A DNA stretch of 64,000 nt, taken from NCBI GenBank assembly GCA_963732335.1, contig CAVSZO010000026.1, forward strand, positions 1 to 64,000, given 5' to 3'. The notes below the pieces were generated by a model, which was not told the DNA's origin, did no database searches, and was given only the letters and a program-made list of their open reading frames with translations. The stretch is from Desertimonas sp963732335. Its GTDB lineage: Bacteria > Actinomycetota > Acidimicrobiia > Acidimicrobiales > Ilumatobacteraceae. Made by a program: the position numbers and the translations under genes. Below, in pieces: positions 9,235 to 18,315 of the stretch. Numbering within the stretch: the first letter of the stretch is position 1; each line of letters opens with the position of its first letter.

Positions 9235-9735
9235 ATGTTGAGAAGGCGACGCCGTGAACGCACGGGAATGATCGGTTCAGTGACCCGCTGGGTCCGCCGG
9301 ATCCAACGGTTGGCCCTCGTCGCCAGCATCGCCGCCGGGATCTACCGCTGGTGGCAGAGCGGACCTGGCCGGCCCGGAGGCGGTGGCGGCGGGTCGGGAC
9401 GGCGAGCACCGATCGGCGGACCGAACTCCCCGTCGGCGTTGCGCGCCGCAGCGACACCGGAACCCGAACCCGAGTTGGTCGGCGCCACCGGCGCACCGAG
9501 GAGCGTCGCACCTCTCACTGGCGCCAACGCGCCGGCGGAGGCCGTCGAGGCCCGGGTCTGGGTCGAGCCGCTCGATGGCGGAGACTGTCCGGCCAGTCAT
9601 CCAGTGAAGGTCAACGACAGCTCAGGGATCTACCACGTACCCGGCGGTCGCTTCTACGATCGCACGGTAGCCGGGCGCTGTTACCCCAGCCCGGAGGCCG
9701 CCGCCGCCGATGGTTACCGACCCGCCAAGGCGTGA
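9235..9735 (+). CDS. Membrane-anchored protein with C-terminal sunset-type domain
   Basis: About 166 residues. A basic N terminus (LRRRRRERTG) precedes a single hydrophobic segment (LALVASIAAGIYRWW), a Gly-rich and Pro/Glu-rich linker, and a compact C-terminal domain with CPASHPVKVNDSSGIYHVPG and FYDRTVAGRCYPSPEAAAADG. Two cysteines and the SGIYH...Y..T...C pattern match the small domain named sunset in actinobacterial proteins. Start at ATG 9235 is favoured because TACGGT (9222-9227) ends seven bases before it; ATG 9268 is an alternative. The divergent neighbour is the toxin cassette. Confidence 0.65.
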   Translation: MLRRRRRERTGMIGSVTRWVRRIQRLALVASIAAGIYRWWQSGPGRPGGGGGGSGRRAPIGGPNSPSALRAAATPEPEPELVGATGAPRSVAPLTGANAPAEAVEARVWVEPLDGGDCPASHPVKVNDSSGIYHVPGGRFYDRTVAGRCYPSPEAAAADGYRPAKA

Positions 9736-9740
9736 ACCCG

Positions 9741-9787
9741 TTTGCGTCAGCGCGACGACCGACTGTGAGCCATCCGGCTGACGCAAA
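9741..9787. repeat. Perfect 11-bp inverted repeat, 25-base loop
   Basis: TTTGCGTCAGC (9741-9751) is exactly inverted at 9777-9787. It lies six bases after a stop codon and 31 bases before pyrF. It could be a terminator without a T-tract or an operator. Confidence 0.6.
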
Positions 9788-9817
9788 TCGTGACGGGGCG
9801 CGGGCGCGAGGTCACCG

Positions 9818-10627
9818 GTGACGTTCGCCGACAAGCTGCGTGCCGCGTGGGCTTCGTCTGGTTCGATGCTGTGCGTCGGGCTCGACCCGGACCAAGCCCG
9901 ACTGCCGGCGTCGTTGGCCGGCGCACCGGACGCCGTCGAGCGGTTCTGCTGCGCGATTGTCGACGCCACGGCCGACCTCGTGTGCGCCTACAAGCCGCAG
10001 ATCGCCCACTTCTCGGCGCAGCGTGCCGAACCTGCGCTGGAGGCGTTGTGCGCCCACATCAAAGGTGGCTACCCACACATCCCGATCCTCCTCGACGCCA
10101 AGCGGGGCGACATCGACACGACCGCCGAGTTCTACGCCCGCGAAGTGTTCGAGCGCTACGCGGCCGACGCGGCAACGTACAACCCCTATCTCGGCACCGA
10201 CGCCGCCGCCCCGCTGCTCGCACGCGGCGCCGTGTTCGCCGTCTGTCGAACGAGCAACGCCGGTTCTGGCGAGCTGCAGGACCTCGACGTCGCCGGCCGC
10301 CCGCTCTACGAGCGGGTCGCCGAGATGGTCGCCACACGCTGGTCGCAGTTGGGTGAGTGCGGGCTCGTGGTCGGGGCGACCTACCCAGCGCAACTTCGAT
10401 CGGTGCGCGAGGTCGCGGGTGACCTGCCGATTCTCGTTCCCGCCGTCGGCGAGCAGGGAGGCGACGTGGCCGCCTCGGTAGCGGCCGGAGTGACTTCGGA
10501 CCGCACGGGACTGCTGCTCAGCTCGTCGCGATCAATCCTCTACGCATCGTCCGGCGATGACTTCGCCGAGGCAGCGCGATCACGAGCTCTCGAGACCGTG
10601 AACGCCATCAATGCTGCGCTGCGCTGA
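9818..10627 (+). CDS. pyrF: Orotidine 5'-phosphate decarboxylase
   Basis: Converts OMP to UMP, the last step of de novo pyrimidine synthesis. The 269-residue length and the ILLDAKRGDIDTTAEFYA active-site block fit the longer (type 2) OMP decarboxylases common in Actinobacteria. The catalytic Asp-Lys-Asp triad is in LDAKRGDID, and the phosphate-binding end of the barrel is seen around LLLSSSRSILYAS. Start is GTG 9818. The gene is intact and stands alone; no other pyr gene is nearby. Confidence 0.92.
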   Translation: MTFADKLRAAWASSGSMLCVGLDPDQARLPASLAGAPDAVERFCCAIVDATADLVCAYKPQIAHFSAQRAEPALEALCAHIKGGYPHIPILLDAKRGDIDTTAEFYAREVFERYAADAATYNPYLGTDAAAPLLARGAVFAVCRTSNAGSGELQDLDVAGRPLYERVAEMVATRWSQLGECGLVVGATYPAQLRSVREVAGDLPILVPAVGEQGGDVAASVAAGVTSDRTGLLLSSSRSILYASSGDDFAEAARSRALETVNAINAALR

Positions 10628-10771
10628 TAGATATCTCGAGGACGAGATTCACGCCCGGCCCCGATTGGTGCGCGCTCTGAGCCGAATCGGCCGCCGGAGA
10701 TCCCGCACCCCTACGGCCGCCATCCTGCTGACCTGGGCATCGTCGACAGCGTCGTCGGGCGCCGCTGAGCG

Positions 10772-11158
10772 CTACACCCCGGCGGTCACCCCCAGGGCAG
10801 CTTCAAGGGCGGCGGTGTCCTTGGCGCCGAACACGACACGATTGTTCGTCGCGACGTAAACGAATTCGAGATCGACACCGGCCTTGGCGACACGACGGGC
10901 GAGGTCGGCGAGCACACCGGGCTCGTCTTCGACATCGACGACAACGACATCGTGCTCATGGCTGACGGCGAGGTTGGACAGTGCCAGGGCGTGTTTGGTG
11001 GCCTCCGGGTGGGGCACGAGGATGTGCATCTGAGCACGTTCCCCGTTGCCGACGCAGGTCGCCGCGGCGAGATTCACCCCGGCGTCACTGACGGCTGCGG
11101 CCACCCGGGCCAACGCGCCCGGCTCGTTTTCCACCTCGATCACCAGGTCCTTGTGCAT
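10772..11158 (-). CDS. Tandem ACT-domain protein
   Basis: A 128-residue protein made of two ACT-like halves. The first starts LVIEVENEPGALARVAAAVS and the second VVVVDVEDEPGVLADLARRV, both showing the (E/D)xxPGxL ligand-binding signature. ACT domains bind amino acids and regulate enzymes. ATG 11158 has AAAGG eight bases upstream. It lies just downstream of serA on the same strand, suggesting a link to serine or other amino-acid control, which is inference. Confidence 0.82.
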   Translation of the reverse strand: MHKDLVIEVENEPGALARVAAAVSDAGVNLAAATCVGNGERAQMHILVPHPEATKHALALSNLAVSHEHDVVVVDVEDEPGVLADLARRVAKAGVDLEFVYVATNNRVVFGAKDTAALEAALGVTAGV

Positions 11159-11251
11159 ACGGCACCTTTCGCTCGGACGGGCGGGATTCGCCCGCACGCC
11201 CAAAGTTACTGCCCGCCAGGACTCCCAAGTTCCTCCGGACAGATCACGAAG

Positions 11252-12844
11252 TCAGCTGTTCAGAGCGACGACGTTGACGATGCCGGGCGCGGCGCGCAGG
11301 GCGTCGAGCACGGCGGGCTCGACGACCGAAGTTGGGGCGATCAGCATCACCGCCTGTCCGGTCGTGTCGGAGCGACCGACGTCCATGTCGGCGATGTTGA
11401 TGCCGGCGTCACCCAGGAGCGTGCCGACCGTACCGATCACGCCGGGGCGGTCGTCGTTGGTGATCATCACCATGTGATCGACAGGTGGCACGTCGAACGT
11501 GTGGCCGTCGACCATCACGATGCGTTGCTCGCTGCGGCGCCAGTGCAACGTTCCGGAGATCGAATGGCCGCCGCCGCTCACCGACACGAGATTGACGTAG
11601 TCCTCCGAGGTCGTCGACGACACCTCGCGAAGCTCGAGGCCATGATCCTTCGCCCGCTGCGGGGCGTTGACGTAGGTGACCGGATCGCTGGACACCCGGG
11701 CGAACAGCCCCTTCAGCACGGCCAACCCGACGATGCGCGTGTCATGGGCGCCGATCTCCCCCTCGACACACACCTCGATCGTTGCTGGCAACCGAAACTC
11801 CTGGTCACCGCCCAGACCCGCGCCGACGAGCGAACCGAACAGGCCACCGAGCCGCTCCGCCAACGGGAGGAACGGACGCAGCGAGTCGTGCGCCTCGGCG
11901 ACGGCGAGGTTGACGGCGAACGGCACGAACTCGCCGGCGAGGGCGAGCAGGACCATGTCGGCGATCGTGTCGCCGGCCTTGTCCTGTGCCTCCCGGGTAC
12001 TTGCCCCGAGGTGCGGCGTGACAACGACCGAGTCGATGCCGAACAGCGGTGACTCGGTGGTCGGCTCGGTGGCGAACACGTCGAGGGCGGCGCCGGCGAC
12101 GATGCCGTCACGGAGTGCCTCGGCAAGGGCAGCCTCGTCGACGATCCCGCCGCGAGCAACATTGATTACCCGCAGTCCTGGCCTGGCCTTGAGCAGCAGC
12201 TCCCGGCCGATCAGCCCCGCCGTCTCAGCGGTCTTGGGCAGGTGGATCGTGAGGAAGTCGGACTCGGCCACGACCTGCTCGAGAGCCATCAGCTCGACAC
12301 CACCGAGACGGGCGCGCTCCGCCGACACATACGGGTCGAAGGCGACGAGACGCATCCCGAATCCACGCGCCCGGTCGGCGACGAGCTTGCCGATGCGTCC
12401 GAGGCCGACGATGCCGAGCGTCTTGTCGGCGAGTTCGACGCCCTCCCACTTGCTCCGCTCCCAACGTCCGTCGACGAGTGCCGCGTGCGCCTGCGGGACG
12501 TTGCGGGCCTGGGCGAGCAACAGCGCCATCGTGTGCTCAGCAGCCGAGACGACGTTCGACTCGGGCGCGTTGACCACCATCACCCCACGAGCGGTCGCAG
12601 CATCGAGGTCGACATTGTCGAGCCCGATTCCGGCCCGGCCGACGACCATCAACCGATCGGCGGCGGTGAGCAGCTCGCTGTCGACGTTCGTGGCCGAGCG
12701 GATGATCAAAGCCTCGGCACCCTCGACAGCGGCCAACAGCTCGCGGCGCGCCAACCCGAGCCGAACATCGACGTCGTGCCCAGCGGCGACGAGGCGCTGC
12801 AGTCCGCTCTCGGCGATGTCTTCGGTGACGAGGATGCGCGCCAT
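11252..12844 (-). CDS. serA: D-3-phosphoglycerate dehydrogenase
   Basis: Oxidises 3-phosphoglycerate to 3-phosphohydroxypyruvate, opening serine synthesis. The 530-residue form has an N-terminal substrate-binding lobe, the NAD-binding GLGRIGKLVADRARGFGM, catalytic Arg (VINVARGGIVDEAAL) and His (TPHLGASTREAQDKAG), the intervening ASB domain, then a C-terminal ACT domain (ITNDDRPGVIGTVGTLL) for serine feedback. This long layout is the mycobacterial/actinobacterial type. Start at ATG 12844 follows TATGCA (12853-12858 on the complement) by eight bases, so it may be leaderless. The gene is intact. Confidence 0.95.
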   Translation of the reverse strand: MARILVTEDIAESGLQRLVAAGHDVDVRLGLARRELLAAVEGAEALIIRSATNVDSELLTAADRLMVVGRAGIGLDNVDLDAATARGVMVVNAPESNVVSAAEHTMALLLAQARNVPQAHAALVDGRWERSKWEGVELADKTLGIVGLGRIGKLVADRARGFGMRLVAFDPYVSAERARLGGVELMALEQVVAESDFLTIHLPKTAETAGLIGRELLLKARPGLRVINVARGGIVDEAALAEALRDGIVAGAALDVFATEPTTESPLFGIDSVVVTPHLGASTREAQDKAGDTIADMVLLALAGEFVPFAVNLAVAEAHDSLRPFLPLAERLGGLFGSLVGAGLGGDQEFRLPATIEVCVEGEIGAHDTRIVGLAVLKGLFARVSSDPVTYVNAPQRAKDHGLELREVSSTTSEDYVNLVSVSGGGHSISGTLHWRRSEQRIVMVDGHTFDVPPVDHMVMITNDDRPGVIGTVGTLLGDAGINIADMDVGRSDTTGQAVMLIAPTSVVEPAVLDALRAAPGIVNVVALNS

Positions 12845-12962
12845 GGACTGCATGCATACCGGCCGGCAGCGCACTTCACACGGGCTTGGGGCACTACGTT
12901 CATCGGCCGTGACGTTGACGGCATGATGATGGTTCGGCGACGAAAGCGTGCGGGGGTGACCG

Positions 12963-13700
12963 ATGGCTGAACAGCACGACGACGGGGACGACATCGAGAT
13001 CCGCGTCGTCGAGACACCATCCGATCTGCGTCGCCTCGTTGTCCTCCTCAACCAGGTGTGGGGGACGACGACGCCGCTCGTCGGTGTCGAGTTGCTGCGC
13101 GCCCTCGGACACACGGGCGCCTACGTCGCCGGGGCGTTCAGCGACAATCGCATGGTGGGCGGGTCGCTCGGGTTCCTTGGACGCCACAACGGGGAATTGG
13201 TGCTGCACAGCCACGTCACCGGCATCCTCCCGGGAGTCCGCAAGACCGGGCTCGGCCGGCAGATGAAGCTGCATCAACGGGAATGGGCCGCTCAGCAGGG
13301 CCTCGACACGATCATCTGGACGTTCGACCCGCTCGTCCGCCGCAACGCGTGGTTCAACATCGGCGTCCTCGGCGCCACGGTCGACGCCTACCTCGTCGAC
13401 TTCTATGGGCAGATGGCCGACTCCGTCAACGGTCGCGACCCGAGCGATCGCCTGCTCGTGGCATGGTCGACAAGTGGTCCTCTGCCTGCCGAGGATCGAA
13501 CGCAGCCGGTGCCTCCGGGCACGATCGCCGTGCCGACTCCCGACGACATCGTCGTGCTGCGGCGCACCGACCCCGGCGCCGCGTCCGCTTGGCGGCTGCG
13601 GCTGCGCGAAGAGCTCGGGGCTCAGCTCACCCAGGGTGGCAAGGTCGTGGGGTTCACCCGGCTCGGCGACTACCTCGTCTTGCCGGTGCCCGAGTCCTGA
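12963..13700 (+). CDS. GNAT-superfamily acetyltransferase-like protein
   Basis: A 245-residue protein. The N-terminal two thirds has the GNAT pattern: SLGFLGRHNGELVLHSHVTG, then GVRKTGLGRQMKLHQREWA, where the R/Q-x-x-G-x-G/A acetyl-CoA loop would be (RKTGLG). This resembles the predicted-acetyltransferase group that includes menaquinone-linked homologues. It is divergent from serA and followed 27 bases later by the SCP2-domain gene. The substrate is unknown. Start ATG 12963 has a weak CGGGGG site upstream. Confidence 0.7.
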   Translation: MAEQHDDGDDIEIRVVETPSDLRRLVVLLNQVWGTTTPLVGVELLRALGHTGAYVAGAFSDNRMVGGSLGFLGRHNGELVLHSHVTGILPGVRKTGLGRQMKLHQREWAAQQGLDTIIWTFDPLVRRNAWFNIGVLGATVDAYLVDFYGQMADSVNGRDPSDRLLVAWSTSGPLPAEDRTQPVPPGTIAVPTPDDIVVLRRTDPGAASAWRLRLREELGAQLTQGGKVVGFTRLGDYLVLPVPES

Positions 13701-13727
13701 TGCGGCATCCTCGGTAGCGTCACGCCG

Positions 13728-14135
13728 ATGGCCCATCCCTTCCTGTCGGCCGAATGGGTCGACGCCGCCCGGACGATCCGTGAACGTCATGTCGCCGACG
13801 CCACGCCGATCTCGACGCCGGTCAGGATCAACCTCGTTGTCAACGACGGCCCGTTTGGCGACGGACCGATCAACAGCTATGTCGACACGACGTCGGGCTC
13901 TCTCGTGATGGAGCTCGGCCAGCTCGACGACCCCGACGTCACAGTCACCACGGACTACGAGACCGCCAAGTCGCTGTTCCTCGCCACCGACCCGGCGGCG
14001 GGGATGCAGGCGTTCATGGCCGGCAAGCTGGTCGTCCAGGGCGACATGATGAAACTCGTCACCCTCCCGGCGCTGGCCGCGGCGGACCCCGCCGCCCAGG
14101 CCGCCTCCGCCGAAATCCGCGAAATAACATCCTGA
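13728..14135 (+). CDS. SCP2 sterol-binding-domain protein
   Basis: A 135-residue protein matching the SCP2 lipid-transfer fold: a strand-rich N half and the typical LFLATDPAAGMQAFMAGKLVVQGDMMKLVTLPAL near residues 84-118 (shown in part: GKLVVQGDMMKL). Such proteins bind fatty-acyl or sterol-like lipids in a hydrophobic tunnel. Start ATG 13728 lies seven bases after TAGCGT (13715-13720), so it is probably leaderless and separately transcribed from the GNAT gene. Confidence 0.82.
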   Translation: MAHPFLSAEWVDAARTIRERHVADATPISTPVRINLVVNDGPFGDGPINSYVDTTSGSLVMELGQLDDPDVTVTTDYETAKSLFLATDPAAGMQAFMAGKLVVQGDMMKLVTLPALAAADPAAQAASAEIREITS

Positions 14136-14185
14136 CGTTTCGACCTCACTCGCGTCGCTCGCTGCGCTCGCTCGCTCCGTTCGGT

Positions 14186-14226
14186 CGAGCTCGAAGCAGG
14201 CGGCCTGCGGCCGCACGAAGCATCTC
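14186..14226. repeat. Dispersed palindromic repeat, family A copy 1
   Basis: GAGCTCGAAGCAGGCGGCCT followed by GCGGCCGCACGAAGCATCTC is nearly identical to 26596-26635 (about 36 of 40 positions). The core GGCGGCCTGCGGCCGC is palindromic. Just upstream is a GCTCGCTGCGCTCGCTCGC tract. It lies between convergent genes. Confidence 0.6.
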
Positions 14227-14249
14227 AGCACCCCCGCCACGGGTCGGGG

Positions 14250-15102
14250 TCAGAGTTTGTCGAGGGCGGCGGTCAGGTCGCCGACCGACCAGGCGCCGTC
14301 GCAGGTCACGCTCTCGGCGAGCTCCCACGAGCGCACCCGCTGCACCGTCCCGCCGCGCACGAAGAACGTCTCTCCGTTGAACCGGCACGCCGTCGACGCC
14401 AAGGTAGGCGACCACCGGGGCCACGTTGCCAGGATCCCACTCGTCGAACATTCCGTCGCGGGCCGCCATGATTTCATCCAGACCCGGTGTCGCCATCGTG
14501 AGGCGCGTCCGCGCCACCGGGGCGATGCAGTTGACCTTGACGTCGAAGCGACTGAGCTCCTTGGCGACGATCTGGGTGAACGTGGCGATGCCCGACTTCG
14601 CCGCCCCGTAGTTGCTCTGTCCTGGGTTGGCGAGCAGACCGGACGTCGACGACGTGTTGACGATGTTCCGTGGCGCGGTTCGGCCGGCTTTGTGCTCGTC
14701 GCGCCAGTAGGCGGCGACGTGGTGGGTCGGGCAGAAATGGCCACGCAGATGGACGCGGATCACGTCATCCCACTCGCTCTCGGTCATGTTGACCACCATG
14801 CGGTCGCGGAGGATGCCGGCGTTGTTGACGAGGATGTCGACACTGCCGTACGCCTCGATTGCCGTGTTCAGGAGCGTTCGGGCGCCCTCCCAGTCGGCAG
14901 CGTCGCTACACACAGCAATCGCCTCACCGCCACTGGCACGGATCTCGGCGACGACCTCCTCGGCCGCCTCGGCGTCGCCGCCACCACCTGTGTCGTTGAC
15001 GACGACCCGGGCGCTTTCACGGGCGAACAGCAGCGCGTGGGCGCGCCCGAGACCGCGCCCTGCCCCGGTGATGATCGCAACGCGCCCGTCGAGTGCTCCC
15101 AT
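14250..15102 (-). CDS. SDR-family oxidoreductase, one frameshift
   Basis: NAD(P)-dependent short-chain dehydrogenase of about 283 residues. It shows the TGAGRGLGRAHALLFARE dinucleotide loop, NNAGILRDRMVVNMTE, and the catalytic Ser/Tyr/Lys (NTSSTSGLL and SNYGAAKSGIA). The FARESARVVVNDTGGG stretch resembles (3R)-hydroxyacyl-CoA dehydrogenase-type SDRs linked to lipid metabolism. One frame change near 14390 separates the last ~48 residues (RFNGETFFVRGGTVQRV). The start is ATG 15102. The substrate cannot be assigned. Confidence 0.85.
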
Positions 15103-15153
15103 AGCGGCCGCAACGTACCCGACGCGCGCGACTGGTCGTGGGACTTTGGTGGG

Positions 15154-17566
15154 CTACACCAGGATGATGATGTTCACCGCCGAGTTGCGGCGGACCTGAT
15201 CGCCGGCGCCAACCTCGTCGCCATCGACGGAAGCCGCCACGAAGGTGCCCTGGGTCGATCCGAGGAGGTTGCCGACGCGCAGCCCGGCGTCGGTGAGCGC
15301 CTGGCCGATCTCCGGCAACGTCATTCCCGTGAGATCCGGGAACGTCACCAGGTCAGGGCCCTTCGAGACGTTGGCGGTGATCGTCCCGCCCCGATCGAGC
15401 GTCGTGTCGACGGCCGGGCTCTGGGTAGCGATCTCGCCTGCCGGCACCTCGTCGTCGAACACGTCCTCACCGACGGCGAGAACGAGCTCGAGGTCACCGA
15501 GCAACTGCGTCGCTTCCTCGACGCTCAGGCCACGCAGCTGCGGCACGCGCCTCGGCTGTGGCCCGTCGGACACGACCAACTGGACCTCGGCACCGGGGAG
15601 CACCTCGCCGCCGAGAGGAACGCCTGTCGACGCTCGACGAGATGACGGTTCCCGCCGGCACGTCCTCGCTGTAGGCAGTGGCCGGCTCCGCGGCGACGAG
15701 CTCGAGACGCTCGATCTCCGCCTGGGCGTCGGCGACGGTGAGTCCGCTGAGGTCGGGAACCTGGCGGAACTCCGGACCTTCCGAGACCACGACAAGCAGC
15801 GGCGACCCCTCGGCGAGATCCTCGCCGGCCGACGGAGACGTGAGGATGACCTGGCCAGGGGTGCGGTACTCGTCGGAACGGCCGTTGTCGACCGCGATCT
15901 CCCATTCGAAGTCGTCGACGAGGGCGAGCGCCTCGTCCCGGGGGAGGCCGACGACCGCGGGGACTTCGTGCGTCGGGGTGCGGAACAGGACCCACGCGAC
16001 GTACCCCAGACCGCCCAACACGGCGAGGAGGAACAGCCCGAGGAGCCACGGCACCCAGCGCCGACGCTTTGGTTGCGCCGGTGCCACCGGAACGGCCGGT
16101 GGCGCGCCGACGGCACCGGCAGGTGCCGCGGCTGCAGGTGCCGCTGCGGCGCCCTTGGCCGCCTTGGCCGCATCCTTGTCCTTCGCCTTGGCGGCCTTGA
16201 GCCGCGCCTTGGCTTCCTTCTTACGGGCGCGCCGGCTCTGCTTCGCCGCCGGCTTGCCGGCTTCGACGGGCGGTTCGACCCCAGCACCGCGTCGCGCCTG
16301 CGCCGACGGTTGGTCCTCGGTCGGTGCCGGCTGCTTCGGCGTGCGTTCGACCAGGTCGGCGAGGTCGCCGAACTCGTGCGTGGTCGCCTCCGCCGGCGCG
16401 GCGTCAGCGCCGACCGCGCCTGCCGAATCGACAGCCGCACCAGCGCCCGCCGTCACAGCTGCCGGTGGCACGGCGAGGTTGCTGATCGCCTTCGGTGGGC
16501 CGGCAATCTCGTCGGTCTCGTCGGTCGGTACCACGGGGGTCGCCGAAGCAGCCACGAGGGCAGGAGCGGGCCCTTCGGGAGGGCGGGCGATCCCGCCGGT
16601 CGGGTCGTCGGGTGCCCGCATCGCCGCAGCGTTCCCGAAGATGCTCGCGGCGAGGATCGGTATCGGGGCAGGCCGCGGCAACTTCTCGGCGGTGCGGACG
16701 AGGGCTCGTCCGAACTGTGAAGCGCTGAAACGTTCTGCCGCCTCCGGGCGACCGGCCCGCTCGAGCACCGCGGCGAGCGGCCCGAGGTCGGCGGACACCG
16801 GCATCAGCTTGCCGATCCGTGCCGACAGCGTGGCGACGGTGGAGTCGGCGTTGAACGGAACGTGGCCCGTCACCGCCTCGACGAGGATCAGCGCCAACGA
16901 GTACACGTCGGTGTGGCCGTCGAGCGGCTTGCCCTCGGCCTGCTCGGGTGAGGCATAACGGGCCACGTGGGTGGCCACTCGGGAGGGCTCCTTCCAGTCC
17001 GGCTCGCCGAGGATGCGGGCCAGCCCGAAGTCGACGATGCGCAGCCGGCGGTCGTCACCGAACACGAGCTTCGACGGAGTCAACTCGGTGTGCACGAGTC
17101 CCTTGCGGTGGGCGAAATCGAGGCCGCGGCACGCCTCGAGCCCGACCATCAGCGCCTGCGACGGGGTGAGGTGGCGGCCGCGGTCGAAGAGGTCGCGCAG
17201 GTTTCCGCCCGACAGGTACTCGACGACCACGTAGACGGTGCCGCGACGGCCGATCCGCTCCTCGCCCCAGTCGTACACGGCGGCGAGGTTGGGGTGCGAG
17301 AGCGAGGCCATCTCGTCCATCTGCTTGCGGAAGTTGCGGCGGAATGCCTCGGACTCCGACAGCTCCGGCCGGACCAGCTTGATCGTGACCGTGCGATCGA
17401 GCTCGATGTCGTGAGCGTCGGCGATCAGCGTGTTGGCGCCGGCGGCGACAGTGCGTAGGACCCGGTAGCGGCCACCGATCGTGCGGCCGTCGAGTCCCTT
17501 GCGCCGGGGTGGGGGAGGCGGTTGGTCAGCTGGTCGGTCGTCGCTCATGTACTCACAGATCGTCAC
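15154..17566 (-). CDS. PASTA-domain Ser/Thr kinase homologue with degenerate catalytic loop (pseudokinase)
   Basis: Membrane protein of about 800 residues in PknB-like order: cytoplasmic kinase domain (~30-290), long Ala/Pro/Lys-rich juxtamembrane linker, one membrane helix (WVPWLLGLFLLAVLGGLGYV), and four extracytoplasmic PASTA domains (VPAVVGLPRDEA, VPDLSGLTVADAQ, VPQLRGLSVEEA, FPDLTGMTLPEI) that bind muropeptides in homologues. The catalytic HRD motif reads HTE in LVHTELTPSKLVF, so the proton-accepting Asp is absent, and the glycine loop (RTVAAGANTLIADA) is degenerate. The Lys (VTIKLV) and DFG (IVDFGLARI) remain. I predict ATP binding without efficient catalysis. A frame change near 15620 falls in PASTA domain 2-3. 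Start may be 17566 or ATG 17548. Confidence 0.85.
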
Positions 17567-17601
17567 ATGCGGGAAGAGATGGCTCCCGCCCGCCGCAGCA
17601 G

Positions 17602-17702
17602 ATTACCGGCATTGAAAGATCGTCCTTCGGTGCGAGCGACGAGGCGCCAGCCGAGGAGCGGCCAGCCACGGCCTGCGTGGCCGGGGAACGCATTACCGGC
17701 AT
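17602..17702. repeat. Dispersed short element (family B copy 1) with 11-bp flanking direct repeats
   Basis: ATTACCGGCAT at 17602-17612 is repeated exactly at 17692-17702. Between them is a ~79-base GC-rich segment ending CCTGCGTGGCCGGGGAACGC, whose reverse complement recurs at 61846 onward and, less exactly, at 61935 onward. Flanking identical repeats look like a target duplication. Confidence 0.6.
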
Positions 17703-17773
17703 GATGATGCGGTGAAGTCGCCGCCCACCCTGCGCCGGACGGGCGGATCGACCGCAAGCTCGCCGTCGCCAGC

Positions 17774-18211
17774 GTGGCGATCGCCATCGGGTTGGTGCTG
17801 ATCGGCTGGGCCGTGGTCCGCGGTGTCACCGGCGACGACGTCAGCCAGCTCCCGGACGCAATCGAGCGCATCGCTCCCGTACCCGACGCCGTGCAGGTAC
17901 TCGCCCAGTCACAGGTGGTCGTCGACCTCGTCGAGGGGTACGAGGGTCGCCTCAGAATCGATGGCATCGACTTCCCGACCCTGCGCATGGAGGAGCTGAC
18001 GAACGACGACGTCGAGCCGGGCGAGCAAGTCGAGATCCCGCCCGGAGTGGTGTTCGAGCCCGGCAACGACACCCTGACGTTCACGCCCGGCCCGGGAATC
18101 GAGATCGAGCGCTTCGACGAAGGCCCCCACAGCGTCACGGTCCTGTACTGGCCCGTCGAGCGCGGCGAAGGCGCAGCGCGCTCCTACAGCTGGACGTTCA
18201 ACGTCGTCTAG
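17774..18211 (+). CDS. Hypothetical single-pass membrane protein
   Basis: About 145 residues. A hydrophobic N-terminal helix (VAIAIGLVLIGWAVV) is followed by an extracytoplasmic domain with acidic, Val/Pro-rich strands (GEQVEIPPGVVFEPGND, HSVTVLYWPVERGEG). The GTG at 17774 is the first in-frame start. If one base is extra near 17730, the gene would begin at GTG 17712 and gain PDGRIDRKLAVAS before the helix, which looks more natural. No family is recognised. It converges on ligA across a repeat hairpin. Confidence 0.6.
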   Translation: MAIAIGLVLIGWAVVRGVTGDDVSQLPDAIERIAPVPDAVQVLAQSQVVVDLVEGYEGRLRIDGIDFPTLRMEELTNDDVEPGEQVEIPPGVVFEPGNDTLTFTPGPGIEIERFDEGPHSVTVLYWPVERGEGAARSYSWTFNVV

Positions 18212-18224
18212 CCGCGCCCCTCAA

Positions 18225-18297
18225 TCTGGGGAAGATTCGTGTCAATCGACGTTCTGGGGAAGATTCGTGTCGACGTCTGACACACATCTTCCCCAGA
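18225..18297. terminator. Duplicated-arm hairpin between convergent genes
   Basis: TCTGGGGAAGATTCGTGTC occurs at 18225-18243 and again at 18253-18271, and an inverted copy with two mismatches is at 18279-18297. Either direct copy can pair with the inverted one, giving a short-loop (7 bases) or long-loop (35 bases) hairpin. It lies between the convergent membrane-protein gene and ligA, so a bidirectional terminator is likely. Confidence 0.65.
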
Positions 18298-18315
18298 TGA
18301 GCGGGGCAGTCGGCC

